Source of the DNA: Sphingomonas bisphenolicum
GTDB taxonomy: Bacteria > Pseudomonadota > Alphaproteobacteria > Sphingomonadales > Sphingomonadaceae
Reading direction: 5' to 3'
Assembly (NCBI RefSeq): GCF_024349785.1
Contig: NZ_AP018817.1
Span: 2,883,501-2,947,500, forward strand
DNA: 64,000 nt
In this document: positions 1 to 7,203 of the stretch, in pieces
Numbering within the stretch: the first letter of the stretch is position 1
Layout of the letters: each line of letters begins with the position of its first letter
The notes under the pieces: model-generated
Databases searched by the model: none
The model's input: the letters and a program-made list of their open reading frames with translations, nothing else
What the model was told of the DNA's origin: nothing
Program-made: the position numbers and the translations under genes

Positions 1-850
1 ACGCCTGCGCCATCACGCGGGCATAGTCCCGCTCATCGCCATCACGGCTCAGGGTCGAAATCGTTACGCTGCTTGCACGCTCGCTCATTCTGGAAAGCGC
101 CGCCGCCACGATCGAAGAATCCAACCCTCCTGATAATGTGAGGATGGGGGCCCGCGAGGTAGATGCCCAGGATGCAACGCAATGATCGACTGTACGGCGC
201 AGCCGCTCGGCAACTTCCTGGCTGTCCCAGAAAAGCGGCTCGGAAACAAAATCCCAAGGGTTCCAGAACTGCCGCGCCAGTGCGTCCCCCTCGCCCAGTT
301 GTACCGCGGTACCCGGAAGCAATTCTGCCACGCCGTCAAATGCCGTCCTGGCCTGTGGCAGGTCCTTGACGGCCAGATAGCGTGGCATCTCCGCCCAATT
401 AATCGACGGTCGGACCAGACCTGCTTCGACCAGAAGCATGATGTCTGACGAGATTGCCCACCCTCCTGGCAGCATCGTGAAATAGCACGGCAGCGCGCCC
501 CCCGGAGAGCGCGCGACGACCATCCTATTCTCAAGCGCCAGCACGGCAACATAGCCGCCCCAATAGCGCTCACCCAAAATCGCGATTGGATCACCTTGGC
601 TCATATCATCGGGAAAGAGCCTGTCGCTCGGCAAGATCCGCGCGGCGGGACCATGGCGCGGGAACACCGGGCCGATCACCACGCCTCGGTCGGCCGGGAG
701 CGTGAGCGATTGCGCGGCACAGGCGGTTAAAAGCGCGCTGCTTTTTCCAAGCAGAACGCTTTGGAACCCGGTGGTCGCGAGAAATTCGGGAGAGAGACGC
801 TCGAGCGGCGCACCGCTGTGATCAATGATTGCGAGGTAGCGTTCGAGCAT
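1..850 (-). CDS. Lasso peptide macrolactam synthetase (C protein), partial at the left edge
   Basis: This is an asparagine-synthetase-B homologue. In lasso clusters such proteins adenylate the side-chain carboxylate of an Asp or Glu in the core and close the macrolactam ring with the N-terminal amine. The ATP pyrophosphatase loop SGGLDSS is at residues 240-246 (bases 113-133), and the glutaminase-like N-terminal half contains GERYWGGYVAV. Asn synthetases begin Met-Cys; here the start is MLERYLA, so the glutaminase Cys is absent, as is usual in lasso cyclases. The ATG lies one base after the stop of the upstream B gene, so the two are translationally coupled. About 283 residues are visible and the C-terminal half is outside the window. 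The family call is firm; the lasso role rests on its neighbours. Confidence 0.9.
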   Translation of the reverse strand, partial: MLERYLAIIDHSGAPLERLSPEFLATTGFQSVLLGKSSALLTACAAQSLTLPADRGVVIGPVFPRHGPAARILPSDRLFPDDMSQGDPIAILGERYWGGYVAVLALENRMVVARSPGGALPCYFTMLPGGWAISSDIMLLVEAGLVRPSINWAEMPRYLAVKDLPQARTAFDGVAELLPGTAVQLGEGDALARQFWNPWDFVSEPLFWDSQEVAERLRRTVDHCVASWASTSRAPILTLSGGLDSSIVAAALSRMSERASSVTISTLSRDGDERDYARVMAQA

Positions 851-851
851 C

Positions 852-1511
852 TCAGATCGCCAGGATCGGCTCAAACGCCGAAATGTTCTCGAGGCGGTCG
901 TTCAAGACCGTATCACCTGTCTGCACCCAACAATGGGCGGAAAAGGGCGATGCGCTGACCCCCAGGACCAGCTTGGCGGGCAACCGGGCCGACAAAGCCA
1001 TGTCCATGAAGGCGATCGAATTGGTCAAACAGTGGTTATTGCGCGGACGCAGCGGCGCCGAGGCCGCAAAGGCGCCCACAATTGGTCCCCATTGGGCCAA
1101 ATCGGAGTAATCCCCACTGGCGGCCCCAAGTCTGTGCGAACGATCGGCAATTCCAGATATGATACTGTCAAAGCGAAGGAACCGCAGGCTCAGCATCGCC
1201 TTGAACTGGGCAAGAATGAACAACAACGTCCTGCTATTCAGGACCTGACTGCACTCAGCCAAGAACTCCCGGCCGGCTGGCTCGATCAAAGCCTGCTGGC
1301 TAAATGGCTCCCCCTCACCTGCGCTCACGAGAATATGGCCGCGCAGCAAGGGCTCGATACCGTCACCATTTTCCTTGTCTCCCAGATATCTCTGGAAAGC
1401 TGCATCCCATTCAGGGCGGAGGCCGAAATAGCGATCAGCCGCAACGTCCAGAAAGATCGTTTTTCCGCCTGTGATGCAGAAGGCCAGCCCGTCCCTCACC
1501 TTGTACCGCAT
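852..1511 (-). CDS. Lasso peptide biosynthesis B protein (RRE fused to leader peptidase)
   Basis: The predicted protein has 219 residues. The first ~80 resemble a PqqD-type RiPP recognition element (MRYKVRDGLAFCI onward) that binds the leader peptide. The C-terminal part is a transglutaminase-like cysteine peptidase that cuts leader from core. Its likely catalytic Cys is in RNNHCLTNS and its His in FSAHCWVQTGD. Proteobacterial clusters commonly carry this fused B form, whereas actinobacteria and firmicutes split it into B1 and B2. An upstream ATG exists at 1535, but AAGGAGG nine bases before the ATG at 1511 favours the shorter start. The gene sits between the precursor and the cyclase. Confidence 0.9.
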   Translation of the reverse strand: MRYKVRDGLAFCITGGKTIFLDVAADRYFGLRPEWDAAFQRYLGDKENGDGIEPLLRGHILVSAGEGEPFSQQALIEPAGREFLAECSQVLNSRTLLFILAQFKAMLSLRFLRFDSIISGIADRSHRLGAASGDYSDLAQWGPIVGAFAASAPLRPRNNHCLTNSIAFMDMALSARLPAKLVLGVSASPFSAHCWVQTGDTVLNDRLENISAFEPILAI

Positions 1512-1540
1512 GGTCAGCCCCTCCTTCGAAGACATGACTA

Positions 1541-1570
1541 AGGCGCGCGCCCCCGAAAGGACGCGCGCCT
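1541..1570 (-). promoter_or_regulatory. Hairpin between lasso precursor and B gene
   Basis: AGGCGCGCG (1541-1549) and CGCGCGCCT (1562-1570) are perfect 9-bp complements separated by 12 bases. The hairpin lies just after the precursor stop and before the B ribosome-binding site, with no T-run following. Hairpins here in proteobacterial lasso operons are thought to raise precursor output over the enzymes by partial termination or mRNA stabilisation. That role is inferred here. Confidence 0.6.
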
Positions 1571-1576
1571 CATCGA

Positions 1577-1708
1577 TCAGTCGTCAGCGATCCCCATCTG
1601 GTTCAGCTGACCACCGGTGAGGTCAAGGACGCCACGGATGGCGCCCTGGGTTTCGACGGAAGCGGCACCCAGATCGACGATATCTTCGTCATGTTCGATA
1701 TTGGACAT
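1577..1708 (-). CDS. Lasso peptide precursor (A protein), 43 aa
   Basis: This is a 21-residue acidic leader, MSNIEHDEDIVDLGAASVETQ, followed by a 22-residue core at 1580-1645. The leader has the Thr at the penultimate position that lasso leaders require. The core starts with Gly and has Asp at position 8, so the predicted ring is GAIRGVLD (Gly1-Asp8 isopeptide) and the tail LTGGQLNQMGIADD. In-frame ATGs also lie at 1714 and 1720. GGAG six bases upstream supports 1708. The acidic C-terminus recalls astexin-2/3-type lasso peptides from Caulobacterales. B and C genes follow directly, so the assignment is strong although the product is untested. Confidence 0.88.
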   Translation of the reverse strand: MSNIEHDEDIVDLGAASVETQGAIRGVLDLTGGQLNQMGIADD

Positions 1709-1769
1709 GTTCATCTCCATCACTGCGCCGCAGGAATTTGCGGCAACGCTGATGGTATGAAAGGACAGG

Positions 1770-1814
1770 CATATATCCGACCATATATGCTCTCATTTTG
1801 GGAGCATATATGCT
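1770..1814. promoter_or_regulatory. Candidate operator and promoter region of the lasso operon
   Basis: CATATATGCTC (1782-1792) and GAGCATATATG (1802-1812) form a perfect 11-bp inverted repeat with a 9-bp spacer, two helical turns centre to centre. A further half-site GCATATAT lies at 1770-1777. The centre, CTCTCATTTTGGGAG (1790-1804), is repeated with two changes at 3030-3044 in front of the regulator operon. The site lies about 75-125 bases upstream of the precursor start and just downstream of the GntR gene, so GntR or XRE binding is likely. No -35/-10 pair was assigned. Confidence 0.6.
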
Positions 1815-1887
1815 TGCTCTCACGGTCGAATCAAATAACACCGCGAGCACCCGATCACAAATCTAGGATTTTGAGGCTTTTCAGGAC

Positions 1888-2511
1888 TTACGTCATTCGT
1901 GTCGCCGCTAAAGAAATTTGGTCAGCGCGTAACAAACGTCGGCGGTGATACTGCCACATCGCGACCCGCGTTGCGTTTCTGTTTCCCGAACGGGTTACAT
2001 TCCATAGCGTCGCGAGTTCCTCACCTTGCCTTCCGATAGGTCCTTCGTTCAACCGGAGGATAGCGAGTCGCTCGCCCGCCTGTACGATCGCATCTAGATG
2101 TTCGGGATTAGGCGAGCAGGACGCCATTAGCGAAAAAAATTCCGCAGTGGCATAGGCCAAGGCCAGGCCGTGCGCCGACCTATTGACGACGAAACCGGGC
2201 GGCGAACCCAATTCTTCCAATCGAACCATCACCTTCACGATCGTCCGGACAAGGTCGGCATGGTAGCTGTAGAGATGGTAAACGTTACGCTTGGTTATTT
2301 CGGGCAAAGCAAACCCACCGCCGCCCTGCGTTTCAACGAGACGCTCGCCCACCAGTCGGTTAAGCGCGTCGCGCACAGGGGATGTGCTCGTCCCAAATTC
2401 GTCGGCGAGTGACTGGACCGTCAACGGTAAGCCGGGCGTGAATTTTCCGGCCATGATCAGCTTTTTGATCTCGCGGTGGATGCGATCAGCGGTGAAAGCC
2501 TCGGGCGACAT
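1888..2511 (-). CDS. GntR-family transcriptional regulator
   Basis: The protein has 207 residues. The N-terminal winged helix-turn-helix (residues ~8-75) has the GntR signature: ...IKKLIMAGKFTPG, then LADEFGTSTSPVRDALNRL and ERLVE. The C-terminal ~130 residues are a helical effector domain of the FadR/FCD sort, more diverged than usual, with no clear metal-binding His set. The gene lies between an XRE regulator and the lasso precursor on the same strand and starts eight bases after the XRE stop. It probably controls the lasso operon and its own transcription. The ligand is unknown. Confidence 0.85.
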   Translation of the reverse strand: MSPEAFTADRIHREIKKLIMAGKFTPGLPLTVQSLADEFGTSTSPVRDALNRLVGERLVETQGGGGFALPEITKRNVYHLYSYHADLVRTIVKVMVRLEELGSPPGFVVNRSAHGLALAYATAEFFSLMASCSPNPEHLDAIVQAGERLAILRLNEGPIGRQGEELATLWNVTRSGNRNATRVAMWQYHRRRLLRADQISLAATRMT

Positions 2512-2519
2512 GACCTGTC

Positions 2520-2939
2520 CTAACCTGCCGAGCCGGCACTGCCCGGCCCTTTGTGTCCATTACCGGGCTGAAGGAATGTCTTGAGGCTGAGATTAGAGAT
2601 GAAATCCACGCATAGCGTTTCCAGCTTTTGCATGTCATCGAGAAAGAAGTGGCGCGGGAAGTGCATGTTATGCTCCAGAAACAGCATTGGAATGATGAGG
2701 TGCGCTGAAGAGAGCCCAAGGGCATGAGCGCATGCGATATGATCATCGACCCGGGCCTTCGGGTTGCCCGACTCGATTTCACGAAGCCACCGCACGCCGA
2801 TCCCGACATCGGCGGCGAGTTGCTTTTGCGTAATGCGATGGCGTTTTCGCCGCTCTTCAATTCGGCGACCGGAGATCGACTTGACCTCGGCCAGTATCGA
2901 CGCCTCCTCTTCGAGGACGCCGCCTTGAGATGAGATCAC
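2520..2939 (-). CDS. XRE-family helix-turn-helix regulator
   Basis: The protein has 139 residues. A Cro/CI-type HTH covers residues ~20-80 (RRIEERRKRHRITQKQLAA, then GIGVRWLREIESGNPKA). A C-terminal helical tail has no recognisable effector domain. It is the first gene of a two-gene operon with the GntR regulator. A near-copy of the lasso operator centre lies about 90 bases upstream at 3030-3044. The DNA-binding fold is clear. Its role in lasso regulation is inferred from position. Confidence 0.8.
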   Translation of the reverse strand: MISSQGGVLEEEASILAEVKSISGRRIEERRKRHRITQKQLAADVGIGVRWLREIESGNPKARVDDHIACAHALGLSSAHLIIPMLFLEHNMHFPRHFFLDDMQKLETLCVDFISNLSLKTFLQPGNGHKGPGSAGSAG

Positions 2940-3029
2940 CAGGGCCTCCCTGATCGCGTCTCAAAGCTCCCATGCACATTCCGACTCGGCCAAAGTCGTG
3001 TGAAATGTGCTGCCGGTCAAATTTTTTGA

Positions 3030-3044
3030 CTCCCATTTTGAGAG
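3030..3044. promoter_or_regulatory. Candidate operator upstream of the XRE-GntR operon
   Basis: CTCCCATTTTGAGAG matches CTCTCATTTTGGGAG in the lasso promoter at 13 of 15 positions on the same strand. Both fit the palindrome CTCYCA-N3-TGRGAG. The changed bases in each copy sit at symmetric positions, as expected for one dimeric repressor site. No other copy was noticed in the window. Confidence 0.5.
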
Positions 3045-3157
3045 TGCGACCGATTTATTCACCTTCCTGTTGCGTGATATAGCGGGAGATCTGCCGCGCG
3101 GCCTTTATTAGGGACCCCGGGAATGGTGTTACACCATCCACAGGAGATTGAACCAAA

Positions 3158-3638
3158 ATGAGGTCTATGCTCGCACGGGCGGGAATTCTGCTGGGGGAGC
3201 GCGTGGTGAGCGCGGCGCGGCTTGCGGGCGGAGATTTGAGCTCGGTGTCACGCCTTACCCTTGCTGACGGTTGGTCGATGATCGCCAAGCGCGGCCGCTG
3301 GTGGAAGAGGAAGCCACCATGCTGACGGCTATCCGTGCTGCGCAGGTTGCGGTCGCGGCAGTATTGGTTGTCGAGAAGGGCCTGTTGCTTCTTGAGGATT
3401 TGCCCGTGTCGGGTCGGATACCACGCTCTTGGGGACATTTGGCCGAGGTTCTCGATCACCGTCATCGCCCCAGTCGGCAGCAAATGAGTTGGGATAAGGA
3501 CTATGGTTTCGGGCCGGTCGCTATCCCCTATCGACGGCGGCCTTGTACGATGCCTGCGGCCTTGCACAGGGATGGCAGGAGCGGCAGCCGGTCTACCGGC
3601 TCTGGCCACTACTGGTCGTTTGCAGGCCGACCCCTTAA
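3158..3638 (+). pseudogene. Fructosamine kinase family pseudogene
   Basis: Three pieces of the family are readable. Frame one from 3158 gives VVSAARLAGGDLSSVSRLTLADGWSMIAK, cut here as the N-lobe of the ATP fold. After a one-base loss near 3288 the next frame gives RPLVEEEATMLTAIRA, LLLLEDLP, WGHLAEVL and DYGFGPVAI. After a large internal deletion a third frame gives ALYDACGLAQGWQERQPVYR and LWPLLV, matching the family C-terminus. The catalytic segment (usual HGDLWSGN and IDPA) is missing, so no kinase can be made. A ribosome-binding site (AGGAG) survives before the ATG at 3158. Confidence 0.75.
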
Positions 3639-3794
3639 TGGCTCAAAACTGGACGGGCGGCTGTCTTTCAAACCGAGTCGAAATCGGTCTGCTGAATGGC
3701 GATCAAGGGTGATCGGAGACGGTCGGCTTCAGGCGAAAATATACGGAACCTCGTCAGTGGATGGTACGCGAAACGCGAATTGCGGAGCTATCAT

Positions 3795-4121
3795 ATGAAA
3801 TTTCGGCCACAAGATAGGCAGGACCGTTCACACCCTATAGACGAATATAGCGTTCCTGATGATGAGGAGATGTTCGCATATCTTGATCTTCCGGTCCAAT
3901 ATCCGTTCTCGCCGTTTCCAAAAATCGTAATATATTTTGAAAATGGAGATGAGCCGCAGAGCTTGATAGAGGCGCTTTACGATCTTCGGGATCGGCTGCG
4001 TAAAGATTTTCACTCCGCAAAGGAGCATCGATCAAGCGAGGCATCAACAGCGGCCGAAAATTTCATAAACATTTCGCGCATAATTCAGCTTCGTAAAATT
4101 ATCGGCAGTAAAGGATCGTAA
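3795..4121 (+). CDS. Hypothetical protein, 108 aa
   Basis: Unrecognised. GGAG at 3784-3787 lies seven bases before the ATG at 3795. The start MKFRPQDRQDRSHPID leads into an acidic stretch (VPDDEEMFAYLD), a hydrophobic strand-like segment (PKIVIYFENGDEP) and charged helices. No signal peptide or membrane segment is seen. Its base composition is more AT-rich than the surrounding genes, which suggests recent acquisition. It lies alone between a pseudogene and a convergent gene. Confidence 0.5.
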   Translation: MKFRPQDRQDRSHPIDEYSVPDDEEMFAYLDLPVQYPFSPFPKIVIYFENGDEPQSLIEALYDLRDRLRKDFHSAKEHRSSEASTAAENFINISRIIQLRKIIGSKGS

Positions 4122-4196
4122 TCCAGCACCGTCAGCTTCGCGGAGGTAATCGAGTGCGAGCGAACGGCAACAAATGGTCGTTTGCGGCTAGGCAGC

Positions 4197-4568
4197 TTAC
4201 TGGCCGTGGTACGGTTCACAAGCGATCCCATCACGATCGCCATCCATATGCGCGCCATAACCGGGCTGGCCGCGATAGATCGGTGCAGCACCCACAGCGC
4301 GAGCAGCAGCGCAATTTCGATAAGACCACGTTGACGCGGTAGCAGCCATGGGAGCCTGCTTCTGAACAGGTGCAAATGCAGCGGCTGCGGGCTGTTGCCC
4401 GTCTAGTTCTGCTGCCGACATCAGGGCATCCCGCTTGATCGTATTGCGTGGCGTCCAGCCTTGCGCGGCTGTTTTAGCCTTTACTTGATCAGATGGCTCA
4501 CGAAACACAAAGCCTCCCGCCAATCCAGCGGCAATGGCTCCAGCGAAGATCAAGATAGGTTGGCGCAT
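4197..4568 (-). CDS. Excalibur calcium-binding domain protein
   Basis: The N-terminus has one hydrophobic anchor or signal segment (MRQPILIFAGAIAAGLAGGF). A variable linker follows, and the C-terminal ~38 residues form an Excalibur domain: YRNCAAARAVGAAPIYRGQP, then DGDRDGIACEPY. That domain has paired cysteines and a DxDxDG-type calcium loop and is common in extracytoplasmic proteins. The function of the whole protein is unknown. The start is uncertain: a GTG at 4613 would add 15 residues, and neither site has a good Shine-Dalgarno sequence. Confidence 0.75.
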   Translation of the reverse strand: MRQPILIFAGAIAAGLAGGFVFREPSDQVKAKTAAQGWTPRNTIKRDALMSAAELDGQQPAAAAFAPVQKQAPMAATASTWSYRNCAAARAVGAAPIYRGQPGYGAHMDGDRDGIACEPYHGQ

Positions 4569-4661
4569 ATCGCTGACATTAATCTGGGTCAGTAAAGGAA
4601 TGGCAAACAGCACAGAAGAAGCCAGCGATGAATTTCTCCGTAATTACAGATGGAGTATTCC

Positions 4662-4961
4662 ATGACCCAATACGCAAATCCTGACCTGACCCAGCGTGAG
4701 ATTGTAGAAAACAACATCCTAGCCATCGAAACCATGCCCGAGCAGGTCGATGAAACCGCAGCAGCCGCAACGGCTCATCTCGACGGCCCGGTCGATTTCC
4801 CGACCGCGCAGTTCATCGGCCAGCATGTGAGTATGCAGAACGGCGCCAAGTTCCAGCTTAACAGCGAACTGACCCGCTTGAAGAACATCATCGCGACATG
4901 GGATGGTACACCGCTGGCACCGCCGGGAACGCCAACGCTAACCCTGACCCCAATGTCATAA
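4662..4961 (+). CDS. Hypothetical protein, 99 aa
   Basis: Unrecognised soluble protein. GGAG seven bases before the ATG supports the start MTQYANPDLTQREIVENNIL. The sequence is polar with no signal or membrane segment and ends in a Pro/Thr-rich tail (PPGTPTLTLTPMS). It runs divergently from the Excalibur gene and towards a minus-strand gene, so it is probably monocistronic. Confidence 0.55.
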   Translation: MTQYANPDLTQREIVENNILAIETMPEQVDETAAAATAHLDGPVDFPTAQFIGQHVSMQNGAKFQLNSELTRLKNIIATWDGTPLAPPGTPTLTLTPMS

Positions 4962-5021
4962 GAGTTAGCCGCGAATTTGGTTTCCCGGCTTTCCCATGAC
5001 TTGCAGCTATATTCATGAATG

Positions 5022-5054
5022 AAAAAAAGGCTCCCCGCTGAAAACGGAGAGCCT
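5022..5054 (-). terminator. Rho-independent terminator
   Basis: Read on the minus strand, AGGCTC (5054-5049) pairs with GAGCCT (5033-5028), extended inward by CCG/CGG with one bulged base on each side, and is followed by seven T residues. It lies 25 bases after the stop of the small membrane protein gene at 5080-5349. Confidence 0.8.
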
Positions 5055-5079
5055 AGTTGTTCGCTACGGGGTCGTGCGA

Positions 5080-5349
5080 TTACTTTTCGCCGTTGTCTTT
5101 CACGCCAACAGTGGGGACTTCGACGGTTTCAGTCTTCGTGCCGACTACGACTTCTTTGCTGTCGAGATCGACCTTGGGCATTTCACCGCCCTTCACGCTG
5201 ACATCAGGCAGCGCACCTTCCTTAACATCGGCGCTCCAAAAGCCAGTGGCGAACAAAACGCCAGCAATGACTATGGCTGCCAACGCAACCCATACCCAGA
5301 CGCTCGTGCCGCTCTTCCGACCCGTCTGATCGTACCGTGTATCAACCAT
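5080..5349 (-). CDS. Small single-pass membrane protein, 89 aa
   Basis: The start is MVDTRYDQTGRKSGTS, followed by one transmembrane segment (VWVWVALAAIVIAGVLFAT, ~residues 18-38). The rest is a charged extracytoplasmic tail rich in Val, Lys and Asp with repeated short strands. GGGAGG lies six bases before the ATG at 5349; the in-frame ATG at 5355 would have no spacing. The family is unknown. A strong terminator follows, so it is probably a single-gene unit. Confidence 0.6.
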   Translation of the reverse strand: MVDTRYDQTGRKSGTSVWVWVALAAIVIAGVLFATGFWSADVKEGALPDVSVKGGEMPKVDLDSKEVVVGTKTETVEVPTVGVKDNGEK

Positions 5350-5463
5350 GACCATCCTCCCAAAATTGTACGGTCATAATTTCCAAAATGTGACTTTGTT
5401 CCGCTTGAGAAACACTCTCAAAAAGCTGAACTCGCCTGCTATCTCGTAGAGGCATTACCCAAA

Positions 5464-5646
5464 TCAGGCACACGCCTTTTCAGGGATAGGATCCGCTACC
5501 GCGTCCGTCGCTTGCAGCGCGATCGCATAGAACTCTGCTAATCTCAGATGGGCTTCCCGAATATGTGGCATCTGGGCTTCTTTGGCCAAACGGCGATTTC
5601 TAGCCATATTTGCTTCGTAGTAGGCACGATCAAATTGGTTCTGCAC
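5464..5646 (-). CDS. Small hypothetical protein, 60 aa
   Basis: A short, helical, soluble protein (MQNQFDRAYYEANMARNRRL, then REAHLRLAEFYAIAL). The amphipathic helical pattern and clean reading frame suggest a real gene of the kind seen as orphan small proteins in sphingomonads. The function is unknown. Confidence 0.5.
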   Translation of the reverse strand: MQNQFDRAYYEANMARNRRLAKEAQMPHIREAHLRLAEFYAIALQATDAVADPIPEKACA

Positions 5647-5906
5647 AGAGCCTCACTTTTCTTCGATGCCGGGAATACGCTGCAACGCAGCAAATGGATC
5701 AGGGACAGGCAAAGCATCCGCGTTAGAGCGGGTGCCGAGCGGGTCGAATGGATCGCTTGACCCAATCAGTCGCCATTTCAAGGTCTTGCTTAAATAGTCA
5801 GTAACCAACCTGTGTGAGGTGCCTACCCCATGAAACTACTCTCTCGCGCCCTCAACGGGGCTTCTAAGCGCGCAAAGGCGCGCTCGGATATTAGAGGAGC
5901 AACGAT

Positions 5907-6119
5907 TTAATCGGGTTTACCCGACAGGATCAACCGTGCCGAACGTAGATAATGCGCAAGTTCGATATCATTGTCCATGAGTCGATCGGCGATATCCTTC
6001 ATGTCGACTGCGTCGGAATCAGGCCGAAACGGTCCCTCTGGTTGCTGCTCGATCACAGCTATGCTGAGGCACAGAGCTTTCTTCACGAGGTGAAGGTCGC
6101 GATCGATGATCTGAACCAT
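5907..6119 (-). CDS. Small hypothetical protein, 70 aa
   Basis: A soluble, mostly helical short protein (MVQIIDRDLHLVKKALCLSI, then KDIADRLMDNDIELAHYLRS). It shares strand and size class with the neighbour at 5464-5646 but not its sequence. A hairpin AGCGCGC-AAAG-GCGCGCT lies just past its stop near 5870-5890 with no T-run. The function is unknown. Confidence 0.5.
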   Translation of the reverse strand: MVQIIDRDLHLVKKALCLSIAVIEQQPEGPFRPDSDAVDMKDIADRLMDNDIELAHYLRSARLILSGKPD

Positions 6120-6220
6120 AGCTAGGTCTCCATAACTATCCGCCCGCTACCATGCGCCGATGTGGCAATCAGGGCTACGGCGGGCGCGATTATTTTAGAG
6201 CCCGCAGCGCCGACCGCCTC

Positions 6221-6646
6221 CTACCGGATCTGCAACGTAAATGCCGTCTCGATCCGTCGATATGCTCGGGCAATCTCACTATCTTCCGAAGCGGACATGA
6301 GCGCGATTGCAGTCGTATAGAGACGGGTAATCGATACGGCGGATCCGCTATCGCCCGACGCTGCCAGATGTTCGATCATTCTCGCAGCGGCGTGGGCCAG
6401 ATCGGGTGACGCGCCCACAAAATGCTCGATCCGCCCTGTCAGCCTGATCACGGCCGGGGCGGAAAGCTCATCGCAAAGCTCCGGACCGTCCAGCGCCTCG
6501 ATCAGCAGCATGGCGACGGTCAGAGTCGCCCCATAGGGGATGAAACGCCTCGCGATGCGCGCCAGCCGGGAATGGCATTCGAGAAACGCGTCAGTTCCCT
6601 CCTCCGATAGATGCAGCCGGTAGGTCCGCGACTTGGGTGTCGCCAT
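6221..6646 (-). CDS. Hypothetical helical protein, 141 aa
   Basis: GGGAGG six bases before the ATG at 6646 sets the start MATPKSRTYRLHLSEEGTDA. The protein is soluble and helical, with internal repeats of the RLARIARRF / RLTGRIEHF type, and no known motif. It is transcribed away from the conjugation operon, so the palindrome cluster at 6723-6779 lies in its upstream region as well. A regulatory role for transfer is possible but not shown. Confidence 0.6.
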   Translation of the reverse strand: MATPKSRTYRLHLSEEGTDAFLECHSRLARIARRFIPYGATLTVAMLLIEALDGPELCDELSAPAVIRLTGRIEHFVGASPDLAHAAARMIEHLAASGDSGSAVSITRLYTTAIALMSASEDSEIARAYRRIETAFTLQIR

Positions 6647-6722
6647 CGATAGCCTCCCTGATTCGCAAAATCCGCATCTCTCCTGACGACCGAATTCGCG
6701 TTTGAAGCTGTCCATGCGCATA

Positions 6723-6779
6723 AAAGCGGCACTGAAATGCCGATTTCGGCACTTCAGTGCCGCTTTCGGCATCTCAGTG
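6723..6779. promoter_or_regulatory. Palindrome cluster upstream of the tra operon
   Basis: AAAGCGGCACTGAA (6723-6736) is the perfect complement of TTCAGTGCCGCTTT (6753-6766). TGCCGA/TCGGCA pairs inside, giving a 21-bp stem with a single mismatch and a 2-base centre. A partial third unit, TTTCGGCATCTCAGTGCC, follows at 6764-6781, so the motif TTTCGGCAYYTCAGTGCC is also directly repeated. It lies in the divergent gap between a minus-strand gene and the first tra-region gene. It could be a promoter/operator or part of an origin of transfer. Confidence 0.6.
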
Positions 6780-6933
6780 CCCTCCCCATTGCGGCGTGTG
6801 CCGCATTGGATGCATCGCTTGGAGCACCCGATCGGAGGTCGAGACGCCGCTCGAAAGAGAGCGAGCCGCCCCGGCCCAGAACGGACCGCGAAGCCAGGCC
6901 GCTCATGCGCCTGACAACAGAGAGATTTGTCCG

Positions 6934-7203
6934 ATGTCAGCATCACGACTGGCCATCATGGCCGGATTGCTCACACTCGCCCCCGCTCCGGGCTCTGCAC
7001 CTGCAGCCCGGAAGGTAGGCCCCATTCAGCCGCCGTCGGCTCCAAAGAAACTGGCGATTGCCCAGATCGGCGCCGATTTCTTCATCGGGCAACCACGCAC
7101 TGCAAAGCCCGCCGAAGAAACCGTCGGCGTCGGAAGCACGGTGAGGATCGATCAGCGCCTCCTCACAGGGAGCCCCCGTCCGAACGCAGGAAGCAATCAA
7201 TGA
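6934..7203 (+). CDS. Small exported protein at the head of the tra operon, 89 aa
   Basis: The protein has a signal-peptide-like start (MSASRLAIMAGLLTLAPAPG, then SAPAARK) and a short Pro/Lys-rich mature part with no known domain. It opens the plus-strand operon and its stop overlaps the next start by four bases (ATGA at 7200). That coupling suggests a role in envelope assembly of the conjugation apparatus. A second ATG at 6958 is possible. Confidence 0.6.
   Translation: MSASRLAIMAGLLTLAPAPGSAPAARKVGPIQPPSAPKKLAIAQIGADFFIGQPRTAKPAEETVGVGSTVRIDQRLLTGSPRPNAGSNQ

Noticed and set aside
3055..3609. Minus-strand open frame opposite the fructosamine kinase relic
   Set aside because: No family match, while the plus strand shows three collinear family segments.
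5830..5910. 26-codon plus-strand frame
   Set aside because: Very short, no ribosome-binding site, and it runs into the end of a convergent gene.
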